Source: an uncultured Sinobacteraceae bacterium (GTDB lineage: Bacteria; Pseudomonadota; Gammaproteobacteria; Steroidobacterales; Steroidobacteraceae). From it: 64,000 nucleotides of DNA. A model generated the notes under the pieces. The model had not been told where the DNA came from. It saw nothing but the letters and a program-made list of their open reading frames with translations, and searched no databases. Shown here piece after piece: positions 27,546-36,443 of the stretch. The position numbers and the translations under genes are program-made. Every line of letters begins with the position of its first letter. Within the stretch, counting starts at the first letter, position 1. The stretch is taken from the NCBI GenBank assembly GCA_937902995.1, contig CALEKY010000109.1, positions 11,037 through 75,036 on the forward strand, written 5' to 3'.

Positions 27546-28535
27546 ATGAAACTCGTTACGTTTCGCAGAAAAGGATCCGAAGAGGATCGGCTCGGACTCA
27601 TGCGCGAGAATCACATCATCGATCTGATGGAAGTGCAGCCTCGCGAAGAGTTCCGTTCCATGCTTGCGCTCATCGAGGCCGGTCCGTCCGCGTGGGACGA
27701 GGCCAGAAAGTGTCTCGGCGTCTCGGTGGGGAAGGGCACGCTCGCCCTGGCCGACGCGAAATTGCGAGCGCCCATTCCGGTGCCGCCGCAGTTCCGCGAT
27801 TCCATGTGCTTCCATCAGCACATCCGGCAGAGCTCCATCGGCGTCGCGCGCCGACGTGCGCGCGAATCGGGTTCGCCGGAGAAGATGGCCGCCGCCGAGG
27901 AGTACGCGCGCAACTATTCGTTGCCGGAGATCTATTTGAAACAGCCCGTGTACTACAAGGGCAATCGTTTCAATGTGGCGGATCCGGGCGAGGACATTCC
28001 CTGGCCGTCGTATTCGCAGCTCATGGATTTCGAGCTCGAACTGGCTGCGGTGATCGGCCGCAAAGTGAAGAACCTGCAACCGAGCAATGCGCTCGATGCC
28101 GTGTTCGGCTACACCATCTTCAACGACTTTTCGGCTCGCGATGCGCAGGCCGTCGAGATGCAGGGCATGCTGGGGCCCGCGAAAGGCAAGGACTTCGACA
28201 AGGCCAATGTCTTCGGGCCGTGCATCGTGACCGCCGACGAGATCGGCGATCCCCAAAACCTGCGCATGTGTGCGCGCGTGAACGGCGAGGTCTGGTGCGA
28301 CAACTCTTCCTCGACGATGAACTGGACCTTCGCCGATCTGCTCGCGCACATTTCCCGGGACGAAACGTTGTATCCGGGCGAGATCATCGGTTCCGGCACC
28401 GTCGGCGACGGCTGCGGACTCGAGCACGACCGCTATCTGAAACACGGCGATGTCGTCGAGCTAGAAATCGAAAAAATCGGAGTCTTGCGCAATCGAGTGA
28501 TTCGCAATGCGCAAGCGTCGGAGGGTCAGGCATGA
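27546..28535 (+). CDS. Fumarylacetoacetate hydrolase (FAH) family protein
   Basis: 329 residues with the FAH catalytic domain in the C-terminal two thirds. The metal-binding acidic pattern appears in YSQLMDFELELAAVIG, and the conserved NDFSARDAQAVEMQG and KGKDFDKANVFGPCIV blocks follow, with GSGTVGDGCG near 285. Members hydrolyse or decarboxylate 3-oxo acids and beta-diketones with Mg2+ or Mn2+. The N-terminal 90 residues (MKLVTFRRKGSEEDRLG) are the usual small beta domain. In this setting a cytoplasmic beta-diketone fragment would be a fitting substrate (inference). It is translationally coupled to the cyclase gene by ATGA. Confidence 0.85.
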   Translation: MKLVTFRRKGSEEDRLGLMRENHIIDLMEVQPREEFRSMLALIEAGPSAWDEARKCLGVSVGKGTLALADAKLRAPIPVPPQFRDSMCFHQHIRQSSIGVARRRARESGSPEKMAAAEEYARNYSLPEIYLKQPVYYKGNRFNVADPGEDIPWPSYSQLMDFELELAAVIGRKVKNLQPSNALDAVFGYTIFNDFSARDAQAVEMQGMLGPAKGKDFDKANVFGPCIVTADEIGDPQNLRMCARVNGEVWCDNSSSTMNWTFADLLAHISRDETLYPGEIIGSGTVGDGCGLEHDRYLKHGDVVELEIEKIGVLRNRVIRNAQASEGQA

Positions 28536-29323
28536 CGCGCCGCTTTGTCGATCTGTCCATTCCCATCGAGAACGACGTCGAGTCGGATCCGGAAACGGCT
28601 CGGCCGAAAGTGACGTACTACTCGCACAAGCAGTCCGTGCCGGCGTTGGCGTCGTTCTTTCCGGGTCTGACGGCCGAGCACTTGCCGGACGGAGAAGCCT
28701 GGGCGGTCGAAACGCTTCAGCTTTCGACGCACAACGGCACGCACATGGACGCGCCTTGGCATTTTCATTCGACGCAGGATTCGGCATTGCCTGGCGGTCC
28801 GCGTCGTGCCATGACGATCGACGAAGTGCCGCTCGACTGGTGCATGCGGCCGGGCGTCAAGCTCGATTTCCGCTCGTTCCCGGACGGTTACGTCGCGACG
28901 GCCCAGGACGTGGAGAACGAGCTGAAACGCATCGGTTACGAGCTGAAACCCTACGACATCGTGGTCGTGAATACGCGTGCCGGTGCGCTCTACGGTAAGC
29001 CGGGATTCATGTCCGCGGGTTGCGGCATGGGGCGCGAAGCGACGCTTTATCTCGCGGAGCGCGGCGTGAAGATCGTGGGCACGGACGCATGGTCGTGGGA
29101 CGCACCGTTCGTGCATACGGCGAAGCGTTGGGCGGCGACTCGCGATCCGTCGATCATCTGGGAAGGCCACAAGGCCGGCCGTGAGATCGGCTACTGCCAG
29201 ATGGAGAAGCTGCACAACCTCGAAGCGCTGCCGCCGTTCGGGTTCACGATCTGCTGTTTCCCGGTGAAGATTCGTGCGGCCAGCGCTGGATGGGCGCGCG
29301 TCGTCGCGATCTTCGACGAATAG
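28532..29323 (+). CDS. Cyclase/kynurenine-formamidase family metal hydrolase
   Basis: 263 residues of the cyclase family (PF04199). The signature HNGTHMDAPWHF, which supplies His and Asp metal ligands, is near residue 69; KPYDIVVVNTRAG and GVKIVGTDAWSWDAPF follow, and the last third has IWEGHKAGREIGYCQMEKL. Relatives include kynurenine formamidase and isatin hydrolase; they open cyclic or amide substrates in a Zn2+/Mn2+ site. There is no tryptophan-catabolism gene nearby, so the substrate is unknown. It ends the MFS-FAH-cyclase operon. Confidence 0.82.
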   Translation: MTRRFVDLSIPIENDVESDPETARPKVTYYSHKQSVPALASFFPGLTAEHLPDGEAWAVETLQLSTHNGTHMDAPWHFHSTQDSALPGGPRRAMTIDEVPLDWCMRPGVKLDFRSFPDGYVATAQDVENELKRIGYELKPYDIVVVNTRAGALYGKPGFMSAGCGMGREATLYLAERGVKIVGTDAWSWDAPFVHTAKRWAATRDPSIIWEGHKAGREIGYCQMEKLHNLEALPPFGFTICCFPVKIRAASAGWARVVAIFDE

Positions 29324-29351
29324 CCGGATCGGCCCGCAGCGCGAGCTGAAA

Positions 29352-29404
29352 CGACCGCCGTTCCCGATGACGTCGCTGCTCGGCAGCGCGCTCGGGAACG
29401 GTCG
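29352..29404. terminator. Large hairpin between convergent cyclase and cupin genes
   Basis: Stems CGACCG/CGGTCG and GTTCCCGA/TCGGGAAC, separated by a small bulge, enclose a 24-base loop that itself can fold (GCTG..CAGC). It is probably a two-way terminator; no T-run is seen. Confidence 0.45.
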
Positions 29405-29431
29405 CTGCGGTGACTCCGGCGATCTACGCGT

Positions 29432-30013
29432 TTACTCGCGATTCGGTTGATCCCCGTTTTTTCCGCCGGTTGCACCCGTCATGAAGAACGCCATGACGCA
29501 GGCCTCGTCGTGAGGATTGCGCCATGCGTGGCGCGTGCCGTTCTGAATCACGCAGTCTCCCTGCTTCAAGTGCACCGTGGCGCCGTCGTCGAGCTCGAGG
29601 ATGATATTGCCCGACAGCACGATGCCGAAATCCACGGTGAGCGTCGTGTGCATGGCTGGATCTTCTTCTTCCATCGAGTCCGCAAGCCCCGGTGCTTTAC
29701 GGAGGTATTCCTCGTGGAATGCGCGCGCGTCGGCCGCGCCGGCCGTTTCGTTCTTGCCTGGGAAGCGAACCAGGCGGAACCGCACGCCGCCCGCTTTCGG
29801 TACGAAGTTCGACATCGTGACGACGGGGTCGGTGTGGGGAACGGGAATCTTCGGCGTTTCATCGAGCGCCCACATCTCGACAAGCGCGAGCCCGGGCAGC
29901 GACTCGGTCGTGACCGTGCGCGGCGACGGGCCGTCCTGCACGAACACCGAGCGGCCGTTTGCATCGATCCCGGTGACGATACGGCGGGTTTGAAGAACGT
30001 CAGTAATGGTCAT
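29432..30013 (-). CDS. Cupin-domain protein
   Basis: 193 residues. The C-terminal half is a cupin barrel (ILELDDGATVHLKQGDCVIQNGTRHAWRNPHDEACVMAFFMTG). Only parts of the metal-binding motif are kept (G-D-x6-G-T-x-H), so metal binding is uncertain. The N-terminal half (RRIVTGIDANGRSVFVQDGP) is typical of small cupins found with catabolic genes. GGGAGATT lies just before the ATG. It is divergent from the TetR gene; the shared 261-base spacer carries operator site D. Role unknown: sensor, isomerase or dioxygenase are all possible. Confidence 0.75.
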   Translation of the reverse strand: MTITDVLQTRRIVTGIDANGRSVFVQDGPSPRTVTTESLPGLALVEMWALDETPKIPVPHTDPVVTMSNFVPKAGGVRFRLVRFPGKNETAGAADARAFHEEYLRKAPGLADSMEEEDPAMHTTLTVDFGIVLSGNIILELDDGATVHLKQGDCVIQNGTRHAWRNPHDEACVMAFFMTGATGGKNGDQPNRE

Positions 30014-30140
30014 CGCAATCTCCCATGACGCAGGCGCGGTTCGGCTCCGAATGCGCTGCGCGGCGTAGCACTGTTGCCGTGTTGTCTCGCGTTCGGTTCG
30101 CGAAAGTCGCGTCGAGCGTAACGGTCCGCCGCGATGAGTT

Positions 30141-30154
30141 CAATCACTCGATTG
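30141..30154. promoter_or_regulatory. Operator-like palindrome, site D (exact)
   Basis: CAATCACTCGATTG, exact to CAATC-N4-GATTG. It stands midway in the spacer between the cupin gene (128 bases) and the TetR gene (121 bases), the classic position for an autoregulating TetR repressor. Confidence 0.6.
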
Positions 30155-30274
30155 GTCGGCGAGGCAGCGAGAGCATGCGGCGGGATCCCGGTTCGTCGCT
30201 TACGCGGCATGCGAATCCGAATGCCGTGCTAACCTAATGCCGATCGTGTGGCTCGATGAGGTCGATTCGCAGAT

Positions 30275-30976
30275 ATGGCTGCAACACGCCGGAACGGCAA
30301 CGCGGCTGGGTCGGACACCCGGACCCGTTTGATCGAAGTGGCTGCCAAGCACTTCGCCGAGCACGGCTATCGTGGCGCCAGCCAGCGCGAAATTCAGCGC
30401 GAGCTGGGCATGAACCCGGCGACGGTTCACTATTACTTCGGGTCCAAAGAGGCGCTCTACCGCGGCGTCGTCGATGCGTTCATCCACGGCGTGCAGGAGG
30501 AGCGCATGCAGCGGCTCGCCAATTTGTCGCCCGATTTGTCGGGCCGGGCGCGGCTCCTGCAGATTCTCTACGATTACTTCTATCCGCATCTGAAGCTCGC
30601 GGCGACGGAAGCCGGCCATTCGTACGCACGTATCCTGGCCAAAGTGCAAACCGAGCACGAGAACGCGGCGTCGCAGATCTTCTCCGAGATCGTCGAGCCG
30701 GTTCGCCGCGAGTACGTCAAGGCGATTCAGACCGTTTTCCCCGAAGCCAAGCCGGAGAAGATTCGTCGCGTTCTGATGATGGGCGTCGCGTTGATGGCCA
30801 TCGCCGCCAGCTGGCGCGCGCCCTCGAGCAGCGTTTCCGAGGAGAAAGTGCAGCGGCTCGCCGAAGAGTTGGCTCGCTACGCCGCAGCGGGATTCGAGGC
30901 GCTTTTGGGCAAGCCGGCCGCCAAGTCCGCCAAGACGCGCACCGCCAAATCGCGCGCGAAGAACCGTCAGTCCTGA
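30275..30976 (+). CDS. TetR-family transcriptional regulator
   Basis: 233 residues. The DNA-binding domain covers about residues 15-62 (TRTRLIEVAAKHFAEHGYRG, then LGMNPATVHYYFGSKEALYRG), followed by a helical ligand and dimer domain and a lysine/arginine-rich tail (KTRTAKSRAKNRQS). Ligands of such regulators are often CoA esters or pathway intermediates. An operator-like palindrome lies in its own divergent promoter and copies occur at four other promoters in the block, making this the best candidate for the pathway repressor (inference). No clear ribosome binding site precedes the ATG at 30275. Confidence 0.82.
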   Translation: MAATRRNGNAAGSDTRTRLIEVAAKHFAEHGYRGASQREIQRELGMNPATVHYYFGSKEALYRGVVDAFIHGVQEERMQRLANLSPDLSGRARLLQILYDYFYPHLKLAATEAGHSYARILAKVQTEHENAASQIFSEIVEPVRREYVKAIQTVFPEAKPEKIRRVLMMGVALMAIAASWRAPSSSVSEEKVQRLAEELARYAAAGFEALLGKPAAKSAKTRTAKSRAKNRQS

Positions 30977-31347
30977 TCTCGCAGTGGCGCGCACTGCATC
31001 GCGGCAGCGCGTGCGTTCCCGCCGGCAACTCGGTATCGCGCAATTGCGCAGCGCTCCGGCGCGCTTCGGATAGCGCGGTTCACGTCGCTCATCCCGATCT
31101 TCCGCAAGTCTCGACGCCGCACTGCGCGAAGCGGCTCTTGCGGCAGAAACCTTCTTGGTTCTTGCCGTCCCGTCGACTCGTTGCATTCCGCATGACTGCG
31201 GGCTCGTGCCGTTGACCTATCTCGTCCCTTGACAGCGGGGCCGCCAGTGGGGCCAAATCAATCAGTCGAATGATTGACAAACCTGCCTGCGCCACGGCGA
31301 TCTCGCGCCGGACGCAAGCACTACAGACCGCTTCTGGGGGAAACACT
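30977..31347. promoter_or_regulatory. Upstream region of the first TonB receptor, with operator-like site E
   Basis: 371 bases without a gene. At 31263-31276 stands CAGTCGAATGATTG, one mismatch from CAATC-N4-GATTG. A second arrangement, CAATCA-N6-TGATTG, overlaps it at 31259-31276. The site is about 70 bases upstream of the receptor start. No terminator for the TetR gene was recognised. Confidence 0.5.
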
Positions 31348-33576
31348 ATGCGGATCATTTCATGCAGTCCGGTGATCGTCGCGCTGCTTGGAACAGCCGG
31401 CGTTGCTCACTCGCAATCCACTTCGTCGACATCCGACTCGCAGTCTTCGTCAGCAAGGCTGGAGGAAATCGTCGTCACTGCGCAACGGCGCGAAGAGCAG
31501 ATCACCGACGTGCCGATTTCCATTTCGGTCGTCTCTGCGCAGCAGCTCGAAGAAGTGGGTGCCAAATCGGGCGCGGCATTGCAGGGTTTGGTGCCGGCGC
31601 TGCAGATCAATGCGACGGCCAGTTACGGCGGTTCGCCAGTGTCGATTCGCGGTACGTCCGGTTTGGGCGGCGCCGAAGATCCGGTGGCCGTGTACGTGGA
31701 CGACATTTACACGTCGTCAGGCCAGTTCTCCGTCACAGCGCTCTCGGATGTTGCATCGGTGGAAGTCGTGCGCGGCCCGCAAGGTACGCTGCAAGGCCGT
31801 AATGCAACGGCCGGTGCCTTGATCATTCGTACCGCGGATCCGGTTGCCGAGTTCGGCGGCTACATGCGTGCGTCGTTCGAGGATCCTCAGGCATATCGAT
31901 TGGAAGCTGCGGTGACCGGCGCGTTGACCGATACGTTGAATGGGCGGTTGTCGATCGACCGGCTCGACGAAGAAGGCTGGGCGACCAATCTTGCCGACGG
32001 CAGGAAAATGGGCGGCATGGACATGTACAACATCCGCGGCACGTTGCTGTGGGAGCCCACCGATAGTTTCCGCGCGCGGTTCGTGCTCAATTATCAGAAT
32101 CGGGAAGTGAGTCAGCCGAAAACGCGTTGGGGCTTCACGAACATCTCGCCGCCGCCGGGGCCTGTCACGCCTGCAGGGACGGGAACGCCGCACGTTCCGT
32201 TGCCGCCAGAAGTTGCAAGGCGCTTCCTCGAGGACAAGGTCGTCAATCTGAACATCGAGCCGAAGAACGAATTGAGCGCGCCGAGCGCCGTGCTCAATCT
32301 GCAGTATGACTTCGGTCCGGTCACGCTCGTGTCGATCACGGGCGCCAGCAAGTACACGAACGAAGGTGTCAACGACTCGGACGGTCTGCCGCTCGATGAG
32401 GCCATGGCCGGCAGACAAGGACGTAACTCCGCACGCTACACCGGCAATGCGGTGAGCCAGGAGATTCGTTTGCAGTCGAACAACGACGCGGCGGTCGAGT
32501 GGATCGCGGGTCTCTTCTATGCGCGTTACCGCAGCACCATGGACTTCAACATTTTCAATCAGCGTCTGTCGGTGCCCATCAATCAGGTGGCGAACTTCGA
32601 CGCTGAGCAGACGAATCCGACGTGGGCGGTGTTCGGCGATGCGACGTGGCACATCACGGATCAGCTCTCGCTCATCGGCGGTGTGCGCTACACCGAAGAC
32701 ACGAAAGATTTCGAGAACGTCTACACGCTGTACAACACGGACACGAACGCGATGCTGGCGCAGATCCCGTACGACGCTCCGAAGCGCACGTGGAGCGACA
32801 CCTCGTATCGCGCCAAGCTCGTGTGGCAGCCGAATCGGGACTTCATGACCTACTTGAGCTACAGCAAGGGATTCAAGGCGGGCGGCTACAACAACTTCGG
32901 TGTCGGTCCGCAGCCCGGCTACGACACGGAGATCATGAAGTCCGCGGAAGTGGGCTTGAAAGCCACGCTCTTCGACGGCCGCGCGTTCGTGACCTTCGCG
33001 GCCTACGACAACGAATACGACAATCTGCAGGTGACCAGCGGTGTCCCGCAGGGCGGCGTCGTGATCACGAATGCGGCGTCGGCGAAGATCAAGGGCTTCG
33101 AGATCGAAGGCATGATGCACGTCGGCGATCACTGGGCGTTCAATGCCAACCTGGCGTACATCGACGGCAAGTTCGATCACTTCCCGCTCGCGCCGACGAT
33201 TACGGGCGGACTGGCGGACGTGTCGGGCAATCGACTCACCAACGCGCCTGAGTGGCAGTACTTCCTGCAGGCGCAATACGAAACCGAGCTCAACGCGAAC
33301 TGGGGATTCAGGGCAACCGTCAATTGGCGCTGGCGCGACGAGGTCTACTTCACCTTCGCGGATCAGGATCTGAAGCACTTGCGCGGCGAGGAGAACGGCG
33401 AGCTCGGTGCGCGGGTGAGCTTCAGTTACGAGCCGCAGCAGCTCACGTTGTCGATCTACGGCAACAACCTGAACGACGACCGAGTGGTTGCAAACCAGGC
33501 GTCCACGTTCGCCTACCAGGAGGCCTTCTTCAATCGGCCGCGTGTGGTAGGCGTGAGAGTCGAAAAGCGCTTCTAG
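31348..33576 (+). CDS. TonB-dependent outer-membrane receptor
   Basis: 742 residues. The signal peptide ends near GVAHSQ. A TonB-box-like EEIVVTAQRREEQ at about residue 35 is followed by the plug domain (VPISISVVSAQQLEEVG; YVDDIYTSS; VEVVRGPQGTLQGRNATAGALII) and a 22-strand-type barrel ending in Phe (GVRVEKRF). The class is common in bacteria that take up plant or polymer-derived compounds; iron is not implied by any neighbour. GGGGG precedes the ATG at 31348. Its promoter carries operator-like site E and a strong terminator follows, so it is a single-gene unit tied to the catabolic regulon. Confidence 0.9.
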   Translation: MRIISCSPVIVALLGTAGVAHSQSTSSTSDSQSSSARLEEIVVTAQRREEQITDVPISISVVSAQQLEEVGAKSGAALQGLVPALQINATASYGGSPVSIRGTSGLGGAEDPVAVYVDDIYTSSGQFSVTALSDVASVEVVRGPQGTLQGRNATAGALIIRTADPVAEFGGYMRASFEDPQAYRLEAAVTGALTDTLNGRLSIDRLDEEGWATNLADGRKMGGMDMYNIRGTLLWEPTDSFRARFVLNYQNREVSQPKTRWGFTNISPPPGPVTPAGTGTPHVPLPPEVARRFLEDKVVNLNIEPKNELSAPSAVLNLQYDFGPVTLVSITGASKYTNEGVNDSDGLPLDEAMAGRQGRNSARYTGNAVSQEIRLQSNNDAAVEWIAGLFYARYRSTMDFNIFNQRLSVPINQVANFDAEQTNPTWAVFGDATWHITDQLSLIGGVRYTEDTKDFENVYTLYNTDTNAMLAQIPYDAPKRTWSDTSYRAKLVWQPNRDFMTYLSYSKGFKAGGYNNFGVGPQPGYDTEIMKSAEVGLKATLFDGRAFVTFAAYDNEYDNLQVTSGVPQGGVVITNAASAKIKGFEIEGMMHVGDHWAFNANLAYIDGKFDHFPLAPTITGGLADVSGNRLTNAPEWQYFLQAQYETELNANWGFRATVNWRWRDEVYFTFADQDLKHLRGEENGELGARVSFSYEPQQLTLSIYGNNLNDDRVVANQASTFAYQEAFFNRPRVVGVRVEKRF

Positions 33577-33601
33577 ATCCCTTCCTGTGGATCCCCCTTG
33601 G

Positions 33602-33630
33602 CGTGCGCCGCTCGCGGCGCACGTTTTTTT
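33602..33630 (+). terminator. Rho-independent terminator of the first TonB receptor gene
   Basis: A perfect 9-bp stem (CGTGCGCCG / CGGCGCACG) with loop CTCG, followed directly by seven T. Confidence 0.9.
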
Positions 33631-33914
33631 CGGGATCACTGGTGCTAACGGCCGTCGCAAGCGGCCTGCCGAAATCACGCCGCGAACCGTGGCCTCGCAG
33701 GACGTGCGTGAGGGCGGCGCAGGCTAAATCTCATGGGCCCGCTCAGGGAAAACCATCGGAATCAAACCGGCCATGCAAAAAAATGATCCATTGGCCGCGG
33801 CGCTCTTGCCAGACTCCTGAAACGGGCTCAATAATTGCCATACCGTATATTAAAAGTTTGTGGCAGAGCCGCTTCGATCTCCGATCCGGCTGCAATAAAC
33901 GGGGGCTCTTTTCG
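33631..33914. promoter_or_regulatory. Upstream region of the second TonB receptor
   Basis: About 280 bases without a gene. CCATACCGTA at 33838-33847, inside the 9-bp palindrome ATACCGTAT, repeats a 10-mer from the double TetR promoter. The AT-rich TATATTAAA right after it could be part of a promoter. Confidence 0.35.
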
Positions 33915-36350
33915 ATGAAGCATTTCCTTATGCGCCGCAACACGCGAGGCTGGCTCACGATGGCGCCGGCACTGGTTGCGGGTTTGTCTGTGAGCACGAT
34001 CGCGTTGGCGGCCGAGGATGAGGAGGGGAAGCTCGTTCTCGAGGAGGTCATCGTCTCGACGACCAAGTACCAGGAGGAGCTCGCCAATCAGCCGGTTTCG
34101 ATTACTCAGTTCAACGCCGAGCAGCGCAATCTTACGGCGACCGCTTCGGCGACGGACATGTTCCGGCTGACGCCGGGCATCGAGATCTCGGATCGCGGCG
34201 TCACGATTCGCGGTATCGGTCGTAACACGGCGACGTCCACGCTGGGCACGACCGAGCCTGTCGCGTACTACGTCAACGGCTTTTACATGCCGGACTCGGG
34301 CGTGATCGGCGAGAACACGTTGATCGGCGGTAACGTGCAGATTCTTCGCGGCCCGCAAGGCACGCGCTACGGCACGAATGCCATCGGCGGTGCAGCAAAT
34401 CTCATCAGCCGTCGGCCGACCGATACGTTCATGGGCGAGGCCTTGCTGGGCTACGGCAAGTTCGACTGGAACACGCAGGGCGCAACGGTTTCCGGGCCGT
34501 TGAGCGACAACTACAAGTTCCGCGCTAGTGCCCAGCGCTTCAATCAACAGGAACGCACGCAGAAGAACGTCGGACCGGTGGAAGCCGGGTACGCCGTCGA
34601 CAATCTCTACATCGAGGCACAGCTCGAAGGCCAGGTCACCGACAACCTGCATTTCTTGTTGCGTTCCAGCACGTTTGCTTACGACAACAAGCGCGGTTAC
34701 ACGGCGCCGGCGGTCTACAACAAGGCGGCGCCTTTCCAAGGCTCGAACATTCCGAACGTCACGTACAACTACGACAAGGATCCGCCGAACCGGCCGTACA
34801 CGATCGATGTGGATGTCGACGGCTACGACAAGCTGAAGAACAACCAGGTCCACATCCTGAACGTCGACTGGGATTTGGGCGCCACGTCGCTGTACTACGT
34901 CGGCGGCTATCAGGGTTACGTTGCCGAAGGCATGGGCGACTACGACGGAACTTCGCGCATCGGCTTCACGACCGGTCCGGGGAATCCGGGCGGCGCCATT
35001 CCGGACGGTATCTTCATCAGCACGTCGATCATCGACCGGTACCTCAACGACAACCATCGCCACTCGCACGAGCTGCGTTGGGAGAGCAACCCGGGCGGAG
35101 CCTTGGAATGGAACCTGGGGTTGTATTACGGGAAAGCGCACTACGATCAACGGTACGCGATCTCGAATCCGAATCAGCCGGAGCTCGCGAACCCGGTTTA
35201 CCGTTTCTACAACGGTGCGGTTCAGGCCGGCGCACCGATCGCGCCGAATCCGGACCGCGATACGTACCGGCAGCACAATCTATTGGATACGAAGACGCAG
35301 GCAATCTTCGCGCAGATGACCTACGCCTTCACGGAAAAATTCCAAATGACTGCCGGTGCGCGCTACACCGAAGACGTGAGCGACGGCACGAACGAATATT
35401 TCAGCTTCTACTGGGATACGTCCTTCACCGGAGACGTGACGCCGCTGGTCAATGGCGCACGCACGGTCGTGAAAGACCACGAAGTCACGGGTCGCTTGGC
35501 CTTCGATTATCAGGCGACGGACAGCACCAATCTCTACTTCAGCGTTGCACGCGGTTCGAAGCCGAGCAGTATTTCGCTGGACAACATCGTGCCGGATCCG
35601 GCTCAGGGCGGGCGAAACAATATCGCCGGGCCGGAAGAGCTGATCGCGTACGAGCTCGGTTGGAAACAGTCGGTGGGCAATTTCTTCGCCACCGTGGCGT
35701 TGTTCTTCAACGACTACACGGACATGCAGATCCCGCTCACGGTGTATCTGCCGAATCCGATCAGCGGATTGGATAGCATCGCGGCAACGCGTTACGAGAA
35801 CGTCGACGCCGAGATCTACGGCATCGAGATCGAAGGAACGTGGGAGCCCGTGCCCGGTGCTTGGTTCCGCGCGAACTACACTTACACCCACAGCGAATAC
35901 ACGGGCGTGCCTGGCTTGCTGGTCGACTCGGCGGATCCGACCATGCCGGATCCGAACGATCCGACGCGAACGATTCGCAAGGAACAGAACATCGTCGGCA
36001 ATCAGCTCGCGCGCTTGCCCGAGCACAAGGCGAGCTTGGCCGGTTACTACACCTGGGATTTCGCACCCGGCTCGCTGATTCTCGGCGGCTACGTCTACTA
36101 CGCCGGCGAGCGGTATTGGTCGGTCTTCAACACCGATACGTGGAAGATTGCCGGCTATACGGTGGCCAACGCCAGCGCCACGTGGCGTGCGCCGAACTAC
36201 CGCTATGACGTGACCTTCAACGTCACGAATCTGATGGACAAGGAGTACGTCACAGCCATCTCGGTTGCCGGTCCGGACCTCGGCCTGGCGCGCACGAGAT
36301 ACCTCGGCGGCGAGCGCAATTACAACCTGCAGCTTCGACTGCGTTTCTAA
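33915..36350 (+). CDS. TonB-dependent outer-membrane receptor
   Basis: 811 residues. The signal peptide ends near STIALAAED; then comes VLEEVIVSTTKYQEELANQP, the plug (VTIRGIGRNTATST; VQILRGPQGTRYGTNAIGGAANLIS) and a long barrel ending LQLRLRF. It resembles receptors next to catabolic gene sets more than siderophore receptors. It is only distantly like the receptor just upstream, so the two probably import different molecules or polymer fragments. GGGGG lies 9 bases before the ATG at 33915; the reading frame is open far upstream but without a signal peptide. It is a single-gene unit with its own promoter and terminator. Confidence 0.9.
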   Translation: MKHFLMRRNTRGWLTMAPALVAGLSVSTIALAAEDEEGKLVLEEVIVSTTKYQEELANQPVSITQFNAEQRNLTATASATDMFRLTPGIEISDRGVTIRGIGRNTATSTLGTTEPVAYYVNGFYMPDSGVIGENTLIGGNVQILRGPQGTRYGTNAIGGAANLISRRPTDTFMGEALLGYGKFDWNTQGATVSGPLSDNYKFRASAQRFNQQERTQKNVGPVEAGYAVDNLYIEAQLEGQVTDNLHFLLRSSTFAYDNKRGYTAPAVYNKAAPFQGSNIPNVTYNYDKDPPNRPYTIDVDVDGYDKLKNNQVHILNVDWDLGATSLYYVGGYQGYVAEGMGDYDGTSRIGFTTGPGNPGGAIPDGIFISTSIIDRYLNDNHRHSHELRWESNPGGALEWNLGLYYGKAHYDQRYAISNPNQPELANPVYRFYNGAVQAGAPIAPNPDRDTYRQHNLLDTKTQAIFAQMTYAFTEKFQMTAGARYTEDVSDGTNEYFSFYWDTSFTGDVTPLVNGARTVVKDHEVTGRLAFDYQATDSTNLYFSVARGSKPSSISLDNIVPDPAQGGRNNIAGPEELIAYELGWKQSVGNFFATVALFFNDYTDMQIPLTVYLPNPISGLDSIAATRYENVDAEIYGIEIEGTWEPVPGAWFRANYTYTHSEYTGVPGLLVDSADPTMPDPNDPTRTIRKEQNIVGNQLARLPEHKASLAGYYTWDFAPGSLILGGYVYYAGERYWSVFNTDTWKIAGYTVANASATWRAPNYRYDVTFNVTNLMDKEYVTAISVAGPDLGLARTRYLGGERNYNLQLRLRF

Positions 36351-36363
36351 GCTAAAGGGCGTG

Positions 36364-36400
36364 GGCCGGCCCCAATTCTGGGGCCGGCCTTTTTCTTTTT
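36364..36400 (+). terminator. Rho-independent terminator of the second TonB receptor gene
   Basis: An 11-bp stem (GGCCGGCCCCA / TGGGGCCGGCC) with loop ATTC and a T-rich tail TTTTTCTTTTT. Confidence 0.92.
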
Positions 36401-36443
36401 CGGCGGCAGGTGCGCTCGAGGCGCGACCTGCTCGAGATACCAC

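Noticed and set aside
33602..33630. Small RNA gene suggested by the strong hairpin with T-run
   Set aside because: Its position directly after the receptor stop codon makes it an ordinary terminator; no independent promoter was seen.
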